A stretch of DNA of 64,000 bases from Sphingobacterium hotanense (GTDB lineage Bacteria; Bacteroidota; Bacteroidia; Sphingobacteriales; Sphingobacteriaceae). Below are positions 26,703-38,000 of this stretch, in pieces. The notes under the pieces were generated by a model. The model was not told the DNA's origin. It saw only the letters and a program-made list of their open reading frames with translations, and searched no databases. Both the position numbers and the translations under genes were made by a program. The stretch covers positions 1,674,001-1,738,000 of the forward strand of contig NZ_CP030848.1 of the NCBI RefSeq assembly GCF_008274825.1, written 5' to 3'. The first letter of the stretch is position 1; the number at the start of each line of letters is the position of its first letter.

Positions 26703-28106
26703 ATGAAGAAGTATTTATTAATCGGTGTATTATTGCTCTCATGCATAAGCATGTCTTTCTCACAAGATAAAGCATGGACCTCCTCGAAACAACCCTTGAG
26801 AGAGGTGGAAATATTAAAGAAGAAAATTAAGAAACCGGTATTCGCAAACCGAGATTTCCTTATTACTGATTTTGGAGCGATTGCCGATGGGCAAACTAAA
26901 AATACGGCTGCATTAAAGAAAGCTATCGAAGCCTGCAGTGAGGCCGGTGGAGGCCGTGTTGTAGTACCGGAAGGTACATTCCTCACTGGAGCCATTTATT
27001 TGGAGAGCAACGTCAATTTACATTTATTGAAAGGCTCGACCCTGCTGTTTAGCCGAGACAGCTCCGATTATCCTATGGTATTTACCCGTTGGGAAGGCAT
27101 GGAGTGCATGAATTATTCTCCATTTATCTACGCATATGAAGAAACGAACATTGCTGTAACAGGCGAAGGCTTGTTGGACGGCAATGCGAATAACGATCAT
27201 TGGTGGTATTGGTGTGGCGCTAGAAAATATGGATGGCATGAAGGTCGTCCGGGTGAACAAAAGCCTGCTCGTGCTGTCTTACACCAGCAAATGGCGCAGG
27301 AAGTAGATCCAAGGAAGCGGATATTTGGAGATGGACATTTTCTGCGACCTAATTTCATTCAACCGTATCGCTGTAGTAATGTATGGATCGAAGGCGTCAA
27401 AATGATTAATTCGCCTATGTGGAATCTCAATCCAGTGCTTTGCGATAATGTGCTGATCGAAAATGTAAAAGTGGTTAGCCATGGACCTAATAACGATGGC
27501 TGCGACCCGGAAGCCTGTAGCAATGTATGGATTATCGGTTGCTTCTTCGATACGGGCGATGACTGCATCGCTATCAAATCCGGTCGCGATGAAGATGGTA
27601 GAAATATCGGACGGCCTGCGGAGAATCATATCATCGAGAACTGTACAATGCACGAAGGGCATGGTGGTGTTGTGATTGGCAGTGAAATCGCAGGAGGTGC
27701 AAGAAACATCTATTCATTAAACAATGTTATGGATAGCCCCAATCTAGACCGTGCGCTCCGAATAAAGACAAGCTCGAGTCGAGGAGGTACTATTGAAAAC
27801 GTGTTTTTCTACAACACCAAAGTAGGACAGTATCGCGAAGCTGCAGTTCGTTTCAATATGTTCTATGAAAAACCAGGCGATCATATTCCAACAATTCGCA
27901 ATATCTGGGTTGAAAATCTCGAAGTCACTAAGGGAGGAAAGTATGCAGTATTATCCAGAGCATATCCCGAATCGCCAGTAACCAACTTCACCATGATCAA
28001 CTGTACAATCAATGGGGTGGAAAAACCTTATCAGGTAGATCATTTGAAAAATGTAAAACTTAAGAATGTAAAAGTCAATGGAAAACCGTTGACAGAATTG
28101 AAATAG
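26703..28106 (+). CDS. GH28 family polygalacturonase / exo-galacturonidase
   Basis: This 467-residue exported enzyme keeps all the GH28 catalytic motifs: PNNDGCDPE, DTGDDCIAIKSGRD, GHGGVVIGSE and RALRIK. The NND form and the extra loop with a WWYWCG segment fit bacterial exo-acting members, which release galacturonate from chain ends. It is therefore more conventional than the GH28 at 7991. I chose the start at 26703 because MKKYLLIGVLLLSCISMSFSQ is a good signal peptide, whereas the upstream extension to 26634 is not. It heads the third segment of the locus and is followed 2 bp later by the DUF4450-type gene. Confidence 0.93.
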   Translation: MKKYLLIGVLLLSCISMSFSQDKAWTSSKQPLREVEILKKKIKKPVFANRDFLITDFGAIADGQTKNTAALKKAIEACSEAGGGRVVVPEGTFLTGAIYLESNVNLHLLKGSTLLFSRDSSDYPMVFTRWEGMECMNYSPFIYAYEETNIAVTGEGLLDGNANNDHWWYWCGARKYGWHEGRPGEQKPARAVLHQQMAQEVDPRKRIFGDGHFLRPNFIQPYRCSNVWIEGVKMINSPMWNLNPVLCDNVLIENVKVVSHGPNNDGCDPEACSNVWIIGCFFDTGDDCIAIKSGRDEDGRNIGRPAENHIIENCTMHEGHGGVVIGSEIAGGARNIYSLNNVMDSPNLDRALRIKTSSSRGGTIENVFFYNTKVGQYREAAVRFNMFYEKPGDHIPTIRNIWVENLEVTKGGKYAVLSRAYPESPVTNFTMINCTINGVEKPYQVDHLKNVKLKNVKVNGKPLTELK

Positions 28107-28108
28107 CT

Positions 28109-31100
28109 ATGCAGAAGTGGAAGTTTTGGTTAGGGATTGGGCTGATGAGTTTTTCATCAGTTGCGTTCGCACAACAAAAAGAAACCAACGAACAAATACG
28201 TTCATTGCATTATACAGCAGATGCCGGAGATTTTTTGCTCAAAAAGGGGAAGAATAGATTCAATAGAGCACTCTATGGCGACAATCGGGCTTCGCGCGTC
28301 GAGGCTGGCGATTTACCTGAATTCGCACTATATCTACCCGGAATGGGCGGTAATCTGCAGTTTGTATTACAGCGTGGCAAAGAACGAAAGAAACTGAACG
28401 ATGCGGATCATATCGAAACGCGCTATCGTGCCGGCGCGATGGTCTATACAATTAAAGACAAGTTAATTGGCAGTGGCGAACTAACGCTATATCTACTTGC
28501 GCAAGCTGAAGAAGAAGGGTTAGTACTTAAAATAAGTGGTAGAAACGTAGCAAAAGACGCAGGTCTTTATGCAATTTACGGAGGTGCAAGTGGAACACGA
28601 TTTAGCCGAAATGGCGATATTGGCGCAGATCCTGAATCAGGATTCTATTTATTGCCGGAATACGCTAGTAAGAATAAGATCCATATTCAAGGCAATGCAT
28701 TCGACTTGCAATACTTGGGTCGCAAAGAAGAAGAGCAGCATACTCAGGGTAGTTTTTCGGACGGAGCTATCGTTAAACTAAGCAATGCTACAGCTTTAGA
28801 TAATTTAGCGCAATTGCCCAACGCTGATCCAAATGGAAGCCCAATCTTGTATGGTTATTTTGCTAATCTTAATACATCACATTGGCTGGAGATTTCTAAA
28901 GGGAAATTAGCGAAAGAGAAGTCAACTGCCGAATTGACCAATGTATTTGATAAAGCAGAAGCAAAGCGACAAACGTTGCTGAGTAGAGTGCAGTTGCAAA
29001 CGCCAGATCCGTATTTAAATAACCTTGCAGGAGCTTTAGTGACAGCGGCAGACGGAATTTGGGAGTTCCCGACCTATCTACATGGGGCCGTGGCATGGAG
29101 AATGCCGCTGAATGCTTGGCGTGGCGCTTATATCGCTGATGTTTTGGGATGGCACGACCGAGCTAGAGCGCATTTTGATGCCTATTCAAACTCTCAAGTA
29201 ACTGAGCCAGCACAAGGTCCGGTCGTAATGGATACGGCATTGCACCTCGCACGACATTTAGAAGAGATCGGAACAGCGATGTTCTCAAGCGGCTATATCT
29301 CCAGAAATCCCAACAACAATAAAATTGCACATCATTACGATATGAACCTGGTCTTCATCGATCAATTACTGACTCATTTTGACCATACTGGGGATAAAGC
29401 TTACATAGCGAAGATGTGGCCAACACTGGAGCGTCATCTCGCCTGGGAGAAGCGTAATTTCGACCGTGACAGAGATGCTTTGTATGATGCCTACTGTGCA
29501 ATATGGGCGAGTGATGGGCTGCAGTATTCGGGGGGCGGAGTAACACATACCACCGCTTATAACTTGCGTTCCAACCGTATGGCGGCCAAGTTAGCATCCA
29601 TCATTGGGAAAAACCCAGAACCCTATCAAAAAGAAGCAGAGGCTATTGAGAAGGCGCTGTATAGCAGATTGTGGCTTAAGGATAAAGGTCATTTCGCAGA
29701 ATTTCAGGATGCTTTGGGGAATAAATTGCTTCATGATAGCCCCGGCCTTTGGACAATCTATCACGCTGCTGATGCACGATTTATGAATACCTTCGAGCAT
29801 TATCAACAAACGCAGTATGTGCACAACCATATCCCCAGAATTCCCATACAGGTCGACGGATTTGATGATCATAACTTACATACCTTGTCGATCACCAACT
29901 GGCAACCCTATACATGGTCGATAAATAACATCGCTCTAGCTGAAAACCTCCATGCGGCGCTGGCATTCTGGCAAGCCGGACGTCAAGAGGATGCTTATGA
30001 GTTATGGCGAAGCAATTTACTGGAAAGCATGTACTTTGGGAAGAGCCCGGGAAACTTTCACCAGCTATCACATTATGACGCTTTCCGGGGTGAGCTCTAT
30101 CGGGACTTCGCCGATCCTATCGCTATGGCCGCAAGAACACTAGTGGAAGGGCTCTTCGGCGTGCAACCTCACTTGCTCGATGCGGAAATTAGTATCCGCC
30201 CGGGTTTTCCAATAGAATGGAAAGAGGCCAGTTTAGCACTCCCACAATGGACATATCAATATAGCAAAAGCAGCAATGAATTAAAGCTGCACTTCAAACA
30301 TAACTATGATATCGAAACGAAACTGAAACTAGAGATACCTTCGTCTTTTCTACACGTGCAGTCGGTAAAAGTCAATGGCCAACAGGTGGATTGGAAATAC
30401 AAAGATGATGCTGTTAATCAGCCAATCCTTCTAATCAGTACGCCAAAAGGCAAGGACTTTCAAGTTTCAATTACAGGAAATGGTCTGTGGGAATTGCCAC
30501 AAGAAACTAATTTTCAGATTGCCTTAAAGGACACATGGACGATTCCTTTGCAAGCCCAGCAAGAAATTGCGGAGATAAAAGATCCTCAACAACTCATAAA
30601 GAATCAACAGGGCAAGCTCATTACATTCAATCCGAAGGTTAGAAAAGGTACTTTTTTCGTACGAACAAACGCCGATCAAACGAACGTGTGGCGTGCAGTG
30701 AATGTAGATTTGATCCAACCGATTCAACAGGAATGGAGTAAGCAAGGTGATGATTATGTCTTGAAGTTGAAAAATCGGAGTACTAGCTCGCAAGAGCTTA
30801 AGGTGACATTGGGAACTTGGAATGAACAACTAGACCTGGGAGCCAATCAAAGCAAAGATTTGAAACTCCCTTTAGAAGAGCTGACAAGGGGCACCAATGA
30901 GATTGAATTGTCGCTGGGTGACTATAGCTGGAAGACGCATCTAACGGATTGGGATTTACCAGCCCAAGGAAATGTCATTGTTTGGGATATGGGAAGACAT
31001 TATAATGCAAGAGCGCAGGAGATATTTCAACAAAAATACCTGAGCCCAAGGCCTGAAGGTCCTACCTTGCAGCTGCCCTGGCAGGGTATTGGCAATTGGT

Positions 31101-31690
31101 GCTATCCTTTGACCACAGCAAACATCGACGACACCGGTTTGATGGCAGCGAGAACCGAAAGCAAACTAGCCGTTCTCGATATCCCATTCTTAATTGCTAA
31201 CGATCAAAAGAATATTCTGTTCACCAGTCAGTGGGATAACTATCCAACTCAAGCATCTTTTCCAGTAAGCATTAAAGCTAAAAAGGCCTATGTATTGCTA
31301 GCAGGGTCAACTAACCCTATGCAATCGCAGATGGACAATGCGGTATTATCGGTTCAATATACCGACGGAACTTCCGATAGCCTAGTCCTTAAAAACCCTA
31401 CAAATTATTGGCCAATCGAACAAGATTATCTCGACGATGACAAGGCTTTTGATTTGCCCGATGATGAGATTCCATATCGCATCAAATTAAAAGATGCGAA
31501 AGTGTTTAAGGCCGGGACTTTGGCAGAATACGGATCTATTAAGGGTTTCAGTACACGCGCAATAGAAGGAGGCGCAGCCACTTTATTAGATCTACCGTTA
31601 AACCCCGATAAAGAGGTGAGTTCCGTCCAGCTAAGAGCTCATACGAACGACGTAGTCGTTGGACTAATGGCAATCAGCTTCCTGCAATAA
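28109..31690 (+). CDS. DUF4450-type six-hairpin glycosidase-like protein
   Basis: This 1193-residue exported protein has an N-terminal region like DUF4450 (about 25-200: NRFNRALYGDNRASRVEAGD and TRYRAGAMVYTIKDKL). An (alpha/alpha)6-barrel follows (about 290-720) with YLHGAVAWRMPLNAWRGAY, AIWASDGLQYSGGGVTH and QPYTWSINNIALAEN. C-terminal beta-sandwiches complete it. Proteins of this type occur in pectin loci of Bacteroidota, but I cannot name a substrate. It may act on rhamnogalacturonan side chains or on an unusual terminal sugar. Conserved acids such as Asp/Glu in the AIWASDGLQYS region could be catalytic. It lies 2 bp after GH28 in the same operon. Confidence 0.75.
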   Translation: MQKWKFWLGIGLMSFSSVAFAQQKETNEQIRSLHYTADAGDFLLKKGKNRFNRALYGDNRASRVEAGDLPEFALYLPGMGGNLQFVLQRGKERKKLNDADHIETRYRAGAMVYTIKDKLIGSGELTLYLLAQAEEEGLVLKISGRNVAKDAGLYAIYGGASGTRFSRNGDIGADPESGFYLLPEYASKNKIHIQGNAFDLQYLGRKEEEQHTQGSFSDGAIVKLSNATALDNLAQLPNADPNGSPILYGYFANLNTSHWLEISKGKLAKEKSTAELTNVFDKAEAKRQTLLSRVQLQTPDPYLNNLAGALVTAADGIWEFPTYLHGAVAWRMPLNAWRGAYIADVLGWHDRARAHFDAYSNSQVTEPAQGPVVMDTALHLARHLEEIGTAMFSSGYISRNPNNNKIAHHYDMNLVFIDQLLTHFDHTGDKAYIAKMWPTLERHLAWEKRNFDRDRDALYDAYCAIWASDGLQYSGGGVTHTTAYNLRSNRMAAKLASIIGKNPEPYQKEAEAIEKALYSRLWLKDKGHFAEFQDALGNKLLHDSPGLWTIYHAADARFMNTFEHYQQTQYVHNHIPRIPIQVDGFDDHNLHTLSITNWQPYTWSINNIALAENLHAALAFWQAGRQEDAYELWRSNLLESMYFGKSPGNFHQLSHYDAFRGELYRDFADPIAMAARTLVEGLFGVQPHLLDAEISIRPGFPIEWKEASLALPQWTYQYSKSSNELKLHFKHNYDIETKLKLEIPSSFLHVQSVKVNGQQVDWKYKDDAVNQPILLISTPKGKDFQVSITGNGLWELPQETNFQIALKDTWTIPLQAQQEIAEIKDPQQLIKNQQGKLITFNPKVRKGTFFVRTNADQTNVWRAVNVDLIQPIQQEWSKQGDDYVLKLKNRSTSSQELKVTLGTWNEQLDLGANQSKDLKLPLEELTRGTNEIELSLGDYSWKTHLTDWDLPAQGNVIVWDMGRHYNARAQEIFQQKYLSPRPEGPTLQLPWQGIGNWCYPLTTANIDDTGLMAARTESKLAVLDIPFLIANDQKNILFTSQWDNYPTQASFPVSIKAKKAYVLLAGSTNPMQSQMDNAVLSVQYTDGTSDSLVLKNPTNYWPIEQDYLDDDKAFDLPDDEIPYRIKLKDAKVFKAGTLAEYGSIKGFSTRAIEGGAATLLDLPLNPDKEVSSVQLRAHTNDVVVGLMAISFLQ

Positions 31691-31744
31691 ATATCGGATT
31701 AGATTATAAACTAAAATATCGAGACTCGAATAAAAGAATAAATC

Positions 31745-33892
31745 ATGATAAAAAAGCTTAAGATCCAATGGATAGGGATGGCGCTTTGTTTCTTTGTTCA
31801 GCCGTTAACAGCGCAGACAAAGATCGACAGAAAGGCAGTAGTAGAACGCCATCAGGTACAAAATACAAGTATGGATACGCTTGCCTCGCTAACTGTAGGA
31901 AACGGGCAGTTCGCCTATACAGTCGATGCCACCGGAATGCAATCTTTTCCAAAATATTACCAAAAAGGTGTTTCACTAGGCACGCAAAGTGAATGGGGAT
32001 GGAATAGCTTCCCAAATACCGGGCAATATAAGTTTGAAGAAACGTTGAAAGCCTACGACTTCAACAATGATGGTAGAAATGCGCTTTACAGTATTCAAAA
32101 CAAAGAGGGTCGTGCAAAAGAAGCGACGGAGTATTATCGTGTTAATCCTCATCGCATTCAGTTGGGAAATGTGGGATTGCAGATCACGCTGAAAAACGGC
32201 AGAACTGCTGCTGTGGAGGATATCAAACAGATCAAGCAAGTTCTCAATCCTTGGACGGGAATCATTGAAAGCCATTTTACAGTAGAAGGGACACCGGTAA
32301 AAGTGCTAACGGCAGGAGATCCCGTATTAGATAAAGTTGCGGTACATGTTAATTCGGAATTGGTTAGTCAAGGGAAAATTAAAGTATTCGTCCGCTATCC
32401 ATTTCCTACGAGCACCTTCTTAGATGAAGGAGCTTATTATGAACATCCCGAGAAACATCAGTCGAACATTATTGCTCAGCATGCTAAGTCGGCGGTATTA
32501 TCGCATAAGTTGTCAAGCATAGAATATTTTACGCTATTGAACTATACGAATGGAAAAATTACCTCTGCAGGTCAGCATGAATTTGTTTATCAACCTGCTG
32601 GAACATCGGATAACTTCGACTTCATCTTCACCTTCAGCAAGAATAAAACAACAGAAAACCAGGGGGATACTTATCAGCAGCTGGCAGGTCGCAGTAGAGA
32701 AGCTTGGAGATCTTTTTGGCAAAGTGGTGCAGCGGTTGATTTCGAAGGTAGCACAGACCCTAGAGCAAAAGAATTAGAACGCCGCGTGGTGCTGTCGCAG
32801 TATCTAACGAAAGTGCAATGCACGGGTGATAACCCACCACAGGAAACCGGATTAACGTTTAACAGCTGGTACGGCAAACCGCATACAGAAATGCATTGGT
32901 GGCATTCTGTGCACTTCGGCTTATGGGGCAGACCAGAGTACTTGGAGAAATCCTTAGGTTATTATTTCAATACGCTGGAAAAAGCGAGAGCACTCGCGAA
33001 AAGACAAGGCTATAAGGGCGTGCGTTGGATCAAGATGACGGATCATGAGGGAAATGAAAGCCCATCGTCGGTAGCCGCTTTCTTAATCTGGCAACAACCA
33101 CACTTGATTTATCTTGCCGAAATGGCCTATCGCCATAACCAGGACCCGGAAGTCATTAAGAAATACAGCAACCTGGTCTTTGAGACCGCGACGTTCATGG
33201 CCGACTTTGCAGAATACGACAAAGCAAATGATCGCTATAATCTCGGTCTTGGCGTCATCCCTTCGCAGGAAGTGTTCCGTGCCGCGGAAACTCGGAATCC
33301 GAATTATGAATTAGCATACTGGGACTGGGCACTACGCATTGCTCAGGAATGGAAGAAACGCTCAGGCCTGCCAATTGATAAGGATTGGCAAGACGTGATT
33401 GACAAGCTTGCCAAATTGCCACAACAAGACAACATTTATCTCGCTACAGAAACAGCAACAGACTCCTATACCAATCCAAAATGGAGGACAGACCATCCTA
33501 CGGTGTTGGCAGCATTGGGTATGGTGCCTGAATCTCCAAAACTGGATAAGCAAGTTCTAAAAAATACGCTGGACACTGTTTGGAAAACCTGGTTTTGGGA
33601 TGAAACATGGGGCTGGGATTTCCCAATGGTCGCTATGTCAGCCGCTAGGCTCAAGTTGCCAAATAAAGCTCTCGATGCGCTATTTATGAATATACAGACC
33701 AATACATATTTAAAAAATGGTCACAACTATCAAGATGGGCGACTTCGTATTTACCTCCCAGGAAATGGAGGGGTATTGGCGGCCGTAGCCATGATGGTTG
33801 CCGGTTGGGACGGAGAGGAACAGGAATTTCCGGGCTTCCCGAAAGACGGAGCTTGGAAAATTAAGGCCGAAGGATTTAAGAAAATGCCATAA
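31745..33892 (+). CDS. Putative six-hairpin glycoside hydrolase (GH65/GH95-like fold)
   Basis: This 715-residue exported protein has an N-terminal beta-sandwich (about 30-300, LTVGNGQFAYTVDATG) and a C-terminal (alpha/alpha)6-barrel with FNSWYGKPHTEMHWWHSVHF, WQQPHLIYLAEMAYR and HNYQDGRLRIYLPGNGG. This layout is that of the GH65/GH95-type clan, but I do not recognise a characterised family. The His-rich HTEMHWWH stretch is likely near the active site. It lies between the DUF4450-type and GH105 genes in an operon for rhamnogalacturonan, so an exo-glycosidase removing a side-chain sugar is a reasonable guess. No sure function can be given. Confidence 0.65.
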   Translation: MIKKLKIQWIGMALCFFVQPLTAQTKIDRKAVVERHQVQNTSMDTLASLTVGNGQFAYTVDATGMQSFPKYYQKGVSLGTQSEWGWNSFPNTGQYKFEETLKAYDFNNDGRNALYSIQNKEGRAKEATEYYRVNPHRIQLGNVGLQITLKNGRTAAVEDIKQIKQVLNPWTGIIESHFTVEGTPVKVLTAGDPVLDKVAVHVNSELVSQGKIKVFVRYPFPTSTFLDEGAYYEHPEKHQSNIIAQHAKSAVLSHKLSSIEYFTLLNYTNGKITSAGQHEFVYQPAGTSDNFDFIFTFSKNKTTENQGDTYQQLAGRSREAWRSFWQSGAAVDFEGSTDPRAKELERRVVLSQYLTKVQCTGDNPPQETGLTFNSWYGKPHTEMHWWHSVHFGLWGRPEYLEKSLGYYFNTLEKARALAKRQGYKGVRWIKMTDHEGNESPSSVAAFLIWQQPHLIYLAEMAYRHNQDPEVIKKYSNLVFETATFMADFAEYDKANDRYNLGLGVIPSQEVFRAAETRNPNYELAYWDWALRIAQEWKKRSGLPIDKDWQDVIDKLAKLPQQDNIYLATETATDSYTNPKWRTDHPTVLAALGMVPESPKLDKQVLKNTLDTVWKTWFWDETWGWDFPMVAMSAARLKLPNKALDALFMNIQTNTYLKNGHNYQDGRLRIYLPGNGGVLAAVAMMVAGWDGEEQEFPGFPKDGAWKIKAEGFKKMP

Positions 33893-33895
33893 AAA

Positions 33896-35032
33896 ATGAA
33901 GAAGAACTTGATTATTAGCGCTTGTATGATAGGCTTATTGAGCCTGAGCGCCAGTGCACAAACCTTTACAACAAAGAAAAAAGTATTAGCGCAAATGCGT
34001 ACCGCGAATAGCTATTTCATGAAGAAATGGCCAGACCCGCATAAGCGAATTGTCACCAATAAAGAGCGTGCAGCAAATATCTGGACGCGTGGTGTTTATT
34101 ACGAAGGATTAATGGCGTTGTATAGCATGGATCCTCAAAAAGCATATTACGATTATGCGGTGACTTGGGGCGAAAAACATGATTGGAAACCTGTGAGAGG
34201 CGAAGTATATACAAGACATGCTGATAACCAGAATTGCGGCATGACCTATATCGATCTTTATCGCCTAGATCCAAAGCCTGAGCGGATTGCCGCGATTAAG
34301 GAAAATATTGACTCCATAATACGTAGTGATAAATATACTGATTGGACCTGGATAGATGCTATTCAAATGGCGATGCCGATTTTCGTCAAACTTGGGGTGA
34401 CCTATAAAGACAGCAAATATTTCGACGCCATGTACAAAATGTATCATCACATTAAGTACGTAGAGGGAGGTAGGGGTTTATATAATCCAGAAGATAAAAT
34501 CTGGTGGCGTGATAAGGACTTTCTGCCCCCTTATAAAGAACCGAATGGGGAGGACTGCTATTGGTCTCGAGGAAACGGATGGGTGTTGGCGGCATTGGCT
34601 TTAGTTCTGAAAGAGCTACCAAAATCAGACCCGCATTATGCCGAATACAAGCAAGATTTTATTGATTTGGCAACTGCAGTTGCTCCGTTGCAGCGAAAAG
34701 ATGGCTTTTGGAATGTGAGTCTCCATGATCCAAATCATTATGGGGGCAAAGAGGCTAGTGGTACAGCACTCTTTGTTTATGGAATGACTTGGGGAGTAAA
34801 TGAGGGAATATTAGATAAAAGCACATTCCTTCCTACCATTGAAAAAGGTTGGATGGCTATTAGCAAGGAGTCTATTCAGCCCAATGGTTTCTTGAGCTAT
34901 GTACAATCGACCGGTAAAGAACCAAAAGATGGACAACCCGTCTTGAAACATAAAATGCCAGATTTCGAAGATTACGGTTTAGGCTGCGTCCTATTAGCTG
35001 GAACCGAAATACATCGACTTCTAGAGAAATAA
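33896..35032 (+). CDS. GH105 unsaturated rhamnogalacturonyl hydrolase
   Basis: This 378-residue exported GH105 enzyme is a paralogue of the product at 14682-15869. Its probable catalytic Asp154 lies in DWTWIDAIQMAMPIF, and it keeps EPNGEDCYWSRGNGWV, QRKDGFWNVSLHDPNHYGG and TGKEPKDGQPV. It has a normal signal peptide ending ASAQ where the paralogue has a lipobox, so the two may be placed differently (periplasmic and membrane-tethered). It begins 3 bp after the preceding gene and is followed by the second SusC. Confidence 0.93.
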   Translation: MKKNLIISACMIGLLSLSASAQTFTTKKKVLAQMRTANSYFMKKWPDPHKRIVTNKERAANIWTRGVYYEGLMALYSMDPQKAYYDYAVTWGEKHDWKPVRGEVYTRHADNQNCGMTYIDLYRLDPKPERIAAIKENIDSIIRSDKYTDWTWIDAIQMAMPIFVKLGVTYKDSKYFDAMYKMYHHIKYVEGGRGLYNPEDKIWWRDKDFLPPYKEPNGEDCYWSRGNGWVLAALALVLKELPKSDPHYAEYKQDFIDLATAVAPLQRKDGFWNVSLHDPNHYGGKEASGTALFVYGMTWGVNEGILDKSTFLPTIEKGWMAISKESIQPNGFLSYVQSTGKEPKDGQPVLKHKMPDFEDYGLGCVLLAGTEIHRLLEK

Positions 35033-35078
35033 AACCTATTGAAAAGAAAAGAATAACTAACCAAAAATTACAAACAAT

Positions 35079-38000
35079 ATGAAATATAAGTCGACCAATC
35101 AAAGACTGTCCAAGTTCCTGGGCTTGTCTTTGATGTTCCTCATGTTGCTGTTCTCGACTGCGTATGCGCAGCAGAGTACCTTGCAGGGACATATCTTGGA
35201 TGATCAGAACAACCCCATACAGGGGGCGAGCGTTCAGGTGAAAGGAAAGCAAGCTAGTGCGCAAACTGATGCTACAGGTAAATTTGAAATAGCGGCCCAA
35301 ACCGGAGATGTTCTACAGATTTCTTATGTAGGATTTGAATCTAGGGAATATACCGTTGCCTCAACCGCAAACATTCGGATTCAACTTACCTCTGATGAAC
35401 AGAACCTCGACGAGGTCGTGGTCATTGGTTATGGAACGAGTCGTAAAAAAGACTTAACAGGTGCCGTGGGTTCGATTAAAGGTACGGAAATACAGCAAAT
35501 ACCTGTGACAACGGCAGCCCAGGCGATTACCGGAAAGATTGCTGGGGTGAACGTGGTCACACAAAGTGGTGCACCTGGTGCAGGGGTGAATATCCTTGTT
35601 CGTGGTGGTACATCGATTACAGGTTCTACCTCGCCGCTTTATGTCGTCGACGGCTTTGTTATGGATGACGCTCTAACAAAAATCGATATACAAGATATCG
35701 AGAATATCGATATCCTCAAGGATGCGTCGGCAACAGCAATCTATGGTGCCCGCGGTGCAAATGGAGTGGTCTTAATCAGCACAAAGTCTGGTGCTGCCGG
35801 CCGTACTTCGCTGGATTATAACGGTTATGCAAGTTTTGAAGGTCTGAGCAAAAAGCTGGATCTGCTATCTGTGGAAGACTATGTCAAATATCAATATGAA
35901 TTTCAGACCTTGGGGGGGAATCAACGCGCCTACGCACAGATGTATGGTGGCGACCCTGCAGCCCCGGATTTTGCATCGACAGCATATCAACGCATTCACA
36001 GTGACTATGCAAACCGTGCTGGCATCGACTGGCAGGATGAGGTCTTTGGCGGTCAAGCCGTATTGCAGAACCACAACCTCAATTTGTCTGGCGGAAATGA
36101 GAAAACCAAGTTTATGGTTTCTTACAATCATACTGGGCAGGACGGTATTCTTGCAAAATCTGGCTTCAAACGGAATAGCGTAAGAGCGAAGGTAGACCAT
36201 CAATTGAATAAAGCTATTCAATTGAATTTCAGCTCTATGTTACAAGATGCACAGACCGAAGGCGGTGGTTCTTTAGGAGGGATGTTGAAGATGTCAATCT
36301 TACAACCAGCAACCGGTGGTGTCCGTTTTACCGATGAAGAACTTCTTTACTCTGACATCGCAGAGGAATTGCAGGCTATAAACTCGCAATATGACGTTTA
36401 TAACCCTATTATTATGAATGATGCATTGAATCGCTTGAGAGCGGCGCGCTTAGCGAATGTAAATGCTGGTGTGAGCATTAAATTCTTGCAAGACTTCACT
36501 TTCCGTAGCTCAGGAACTTATCAATGGGAACAAACAAGAAATGATTTCTGGGATGACGGACGAACAATGAATGCTCGTAATAATCGCGGACCGTATGGCT
36601 CCATCCGCAATGCGGAAGGTTATGAATGGCAGTGGACAAATACGGTGTCCTGGTTAAAAGATTTAGGCAAGCATCATTTGAACCTATTGGCAGGTCATGA
36701 AGTTCGTTATGAGGAAAGCCAAGGATTGGGTCATAGCTATTACGAATTCCCGGAAAGCAACTTTGGATTAAAAGATGTCAGTTTAGCGGGACGCACCGAG
36801 CGTGGCGAGTCTGACGCAAGTCGCTATGGTCTAGTGTCCGGCTTCTTCCGCGCAATCTATAATTTCGATGATCGATTCCTAGTCACTGGTACAGTGCGCT
36901 CAGATGGAGTTTCAACTTTCAATACAGGGAACAAATGGGGAGCATTTCCCTCGGCATCTGCCGCATGGAACATACACAACGAAAGTTTTATGAAAGATCA
37001 AACATTCATCAATCAGTTAAAACTGAGAGTAGGATACGGTACGACAGGTAATGATCGCATTGGCAGTACGCGCTATGCAACTCTCTACGGATCTACGGTC
37101 GTTGCAATGGATAATTCCGTGTTGGTAGGTGTTAAACCATCTGGCACCTTGGGAAATCCCAGTTTACGATGGGAGAAGACCCAAACAACAAACCTAGCTT
37201 TAGATGCAATTTTCTTCAACAACCGTTTGATGTTCACGGCTGATGTCTATCAGAACGAATCAAAAAACCTGTTACTGGAAGCCAATATTCCAACTTCGAC
37301 AGGCTACAGTAAGCAATTTCAAAACGTCGCAGCATTGCAGAACCGAGGTGTCGAATTGAGTTTATCCAGCGTCAATATCAAGAAAGATGACTTTCAATGG
37401 AGAAGCAGCCTCAACATGACGTTCAACCGTTCCAAAGTAACCAGTTTATTCGGAAGCGCCGGAACGGATCGTATGATTACTTCTTATGAATCTAGAGTTA
37501 GTTTCTTGACGGAGGTTGGAGGACCTGTTAGCACATTCTACGGATATCGTTATGACGGCGTATATACCACCGACGATTTCGATCAACAAGCCGATGGTTC
37601 GTATAAACTGAAAGACGGTGTTGCCTCATTAAAAGGAAAGAACCGAGCGAGCATCAAACCGGGAGATGTTAAGTATCTACCTACTGCTGGTCAAACCGAT
37701 GCTAACGGCAATCCAGTTTGGTCAGCAGATGATCGTACAGAAATCGGAAGGGCAGAGCCTAAATTCTTTGGCGGATTAAATAATGAGTTCGCTTATAAAA
37801 GTTTCGATTTAAGTATTTTCTTGAATTTTGCCTATGGGCACCAAGTGTTCAATATGAATACCCAACGTTTTATGGGGCCATATTTGCCGAACCAAAATTC
37901 TATGGGTATCATGAACAATCGATTCACACTGATCGACCCAAATACAGGATTGGAAACGAAAGATTTAAATCGCCTAGCAGAATTGAATCCAAATCAGGCC

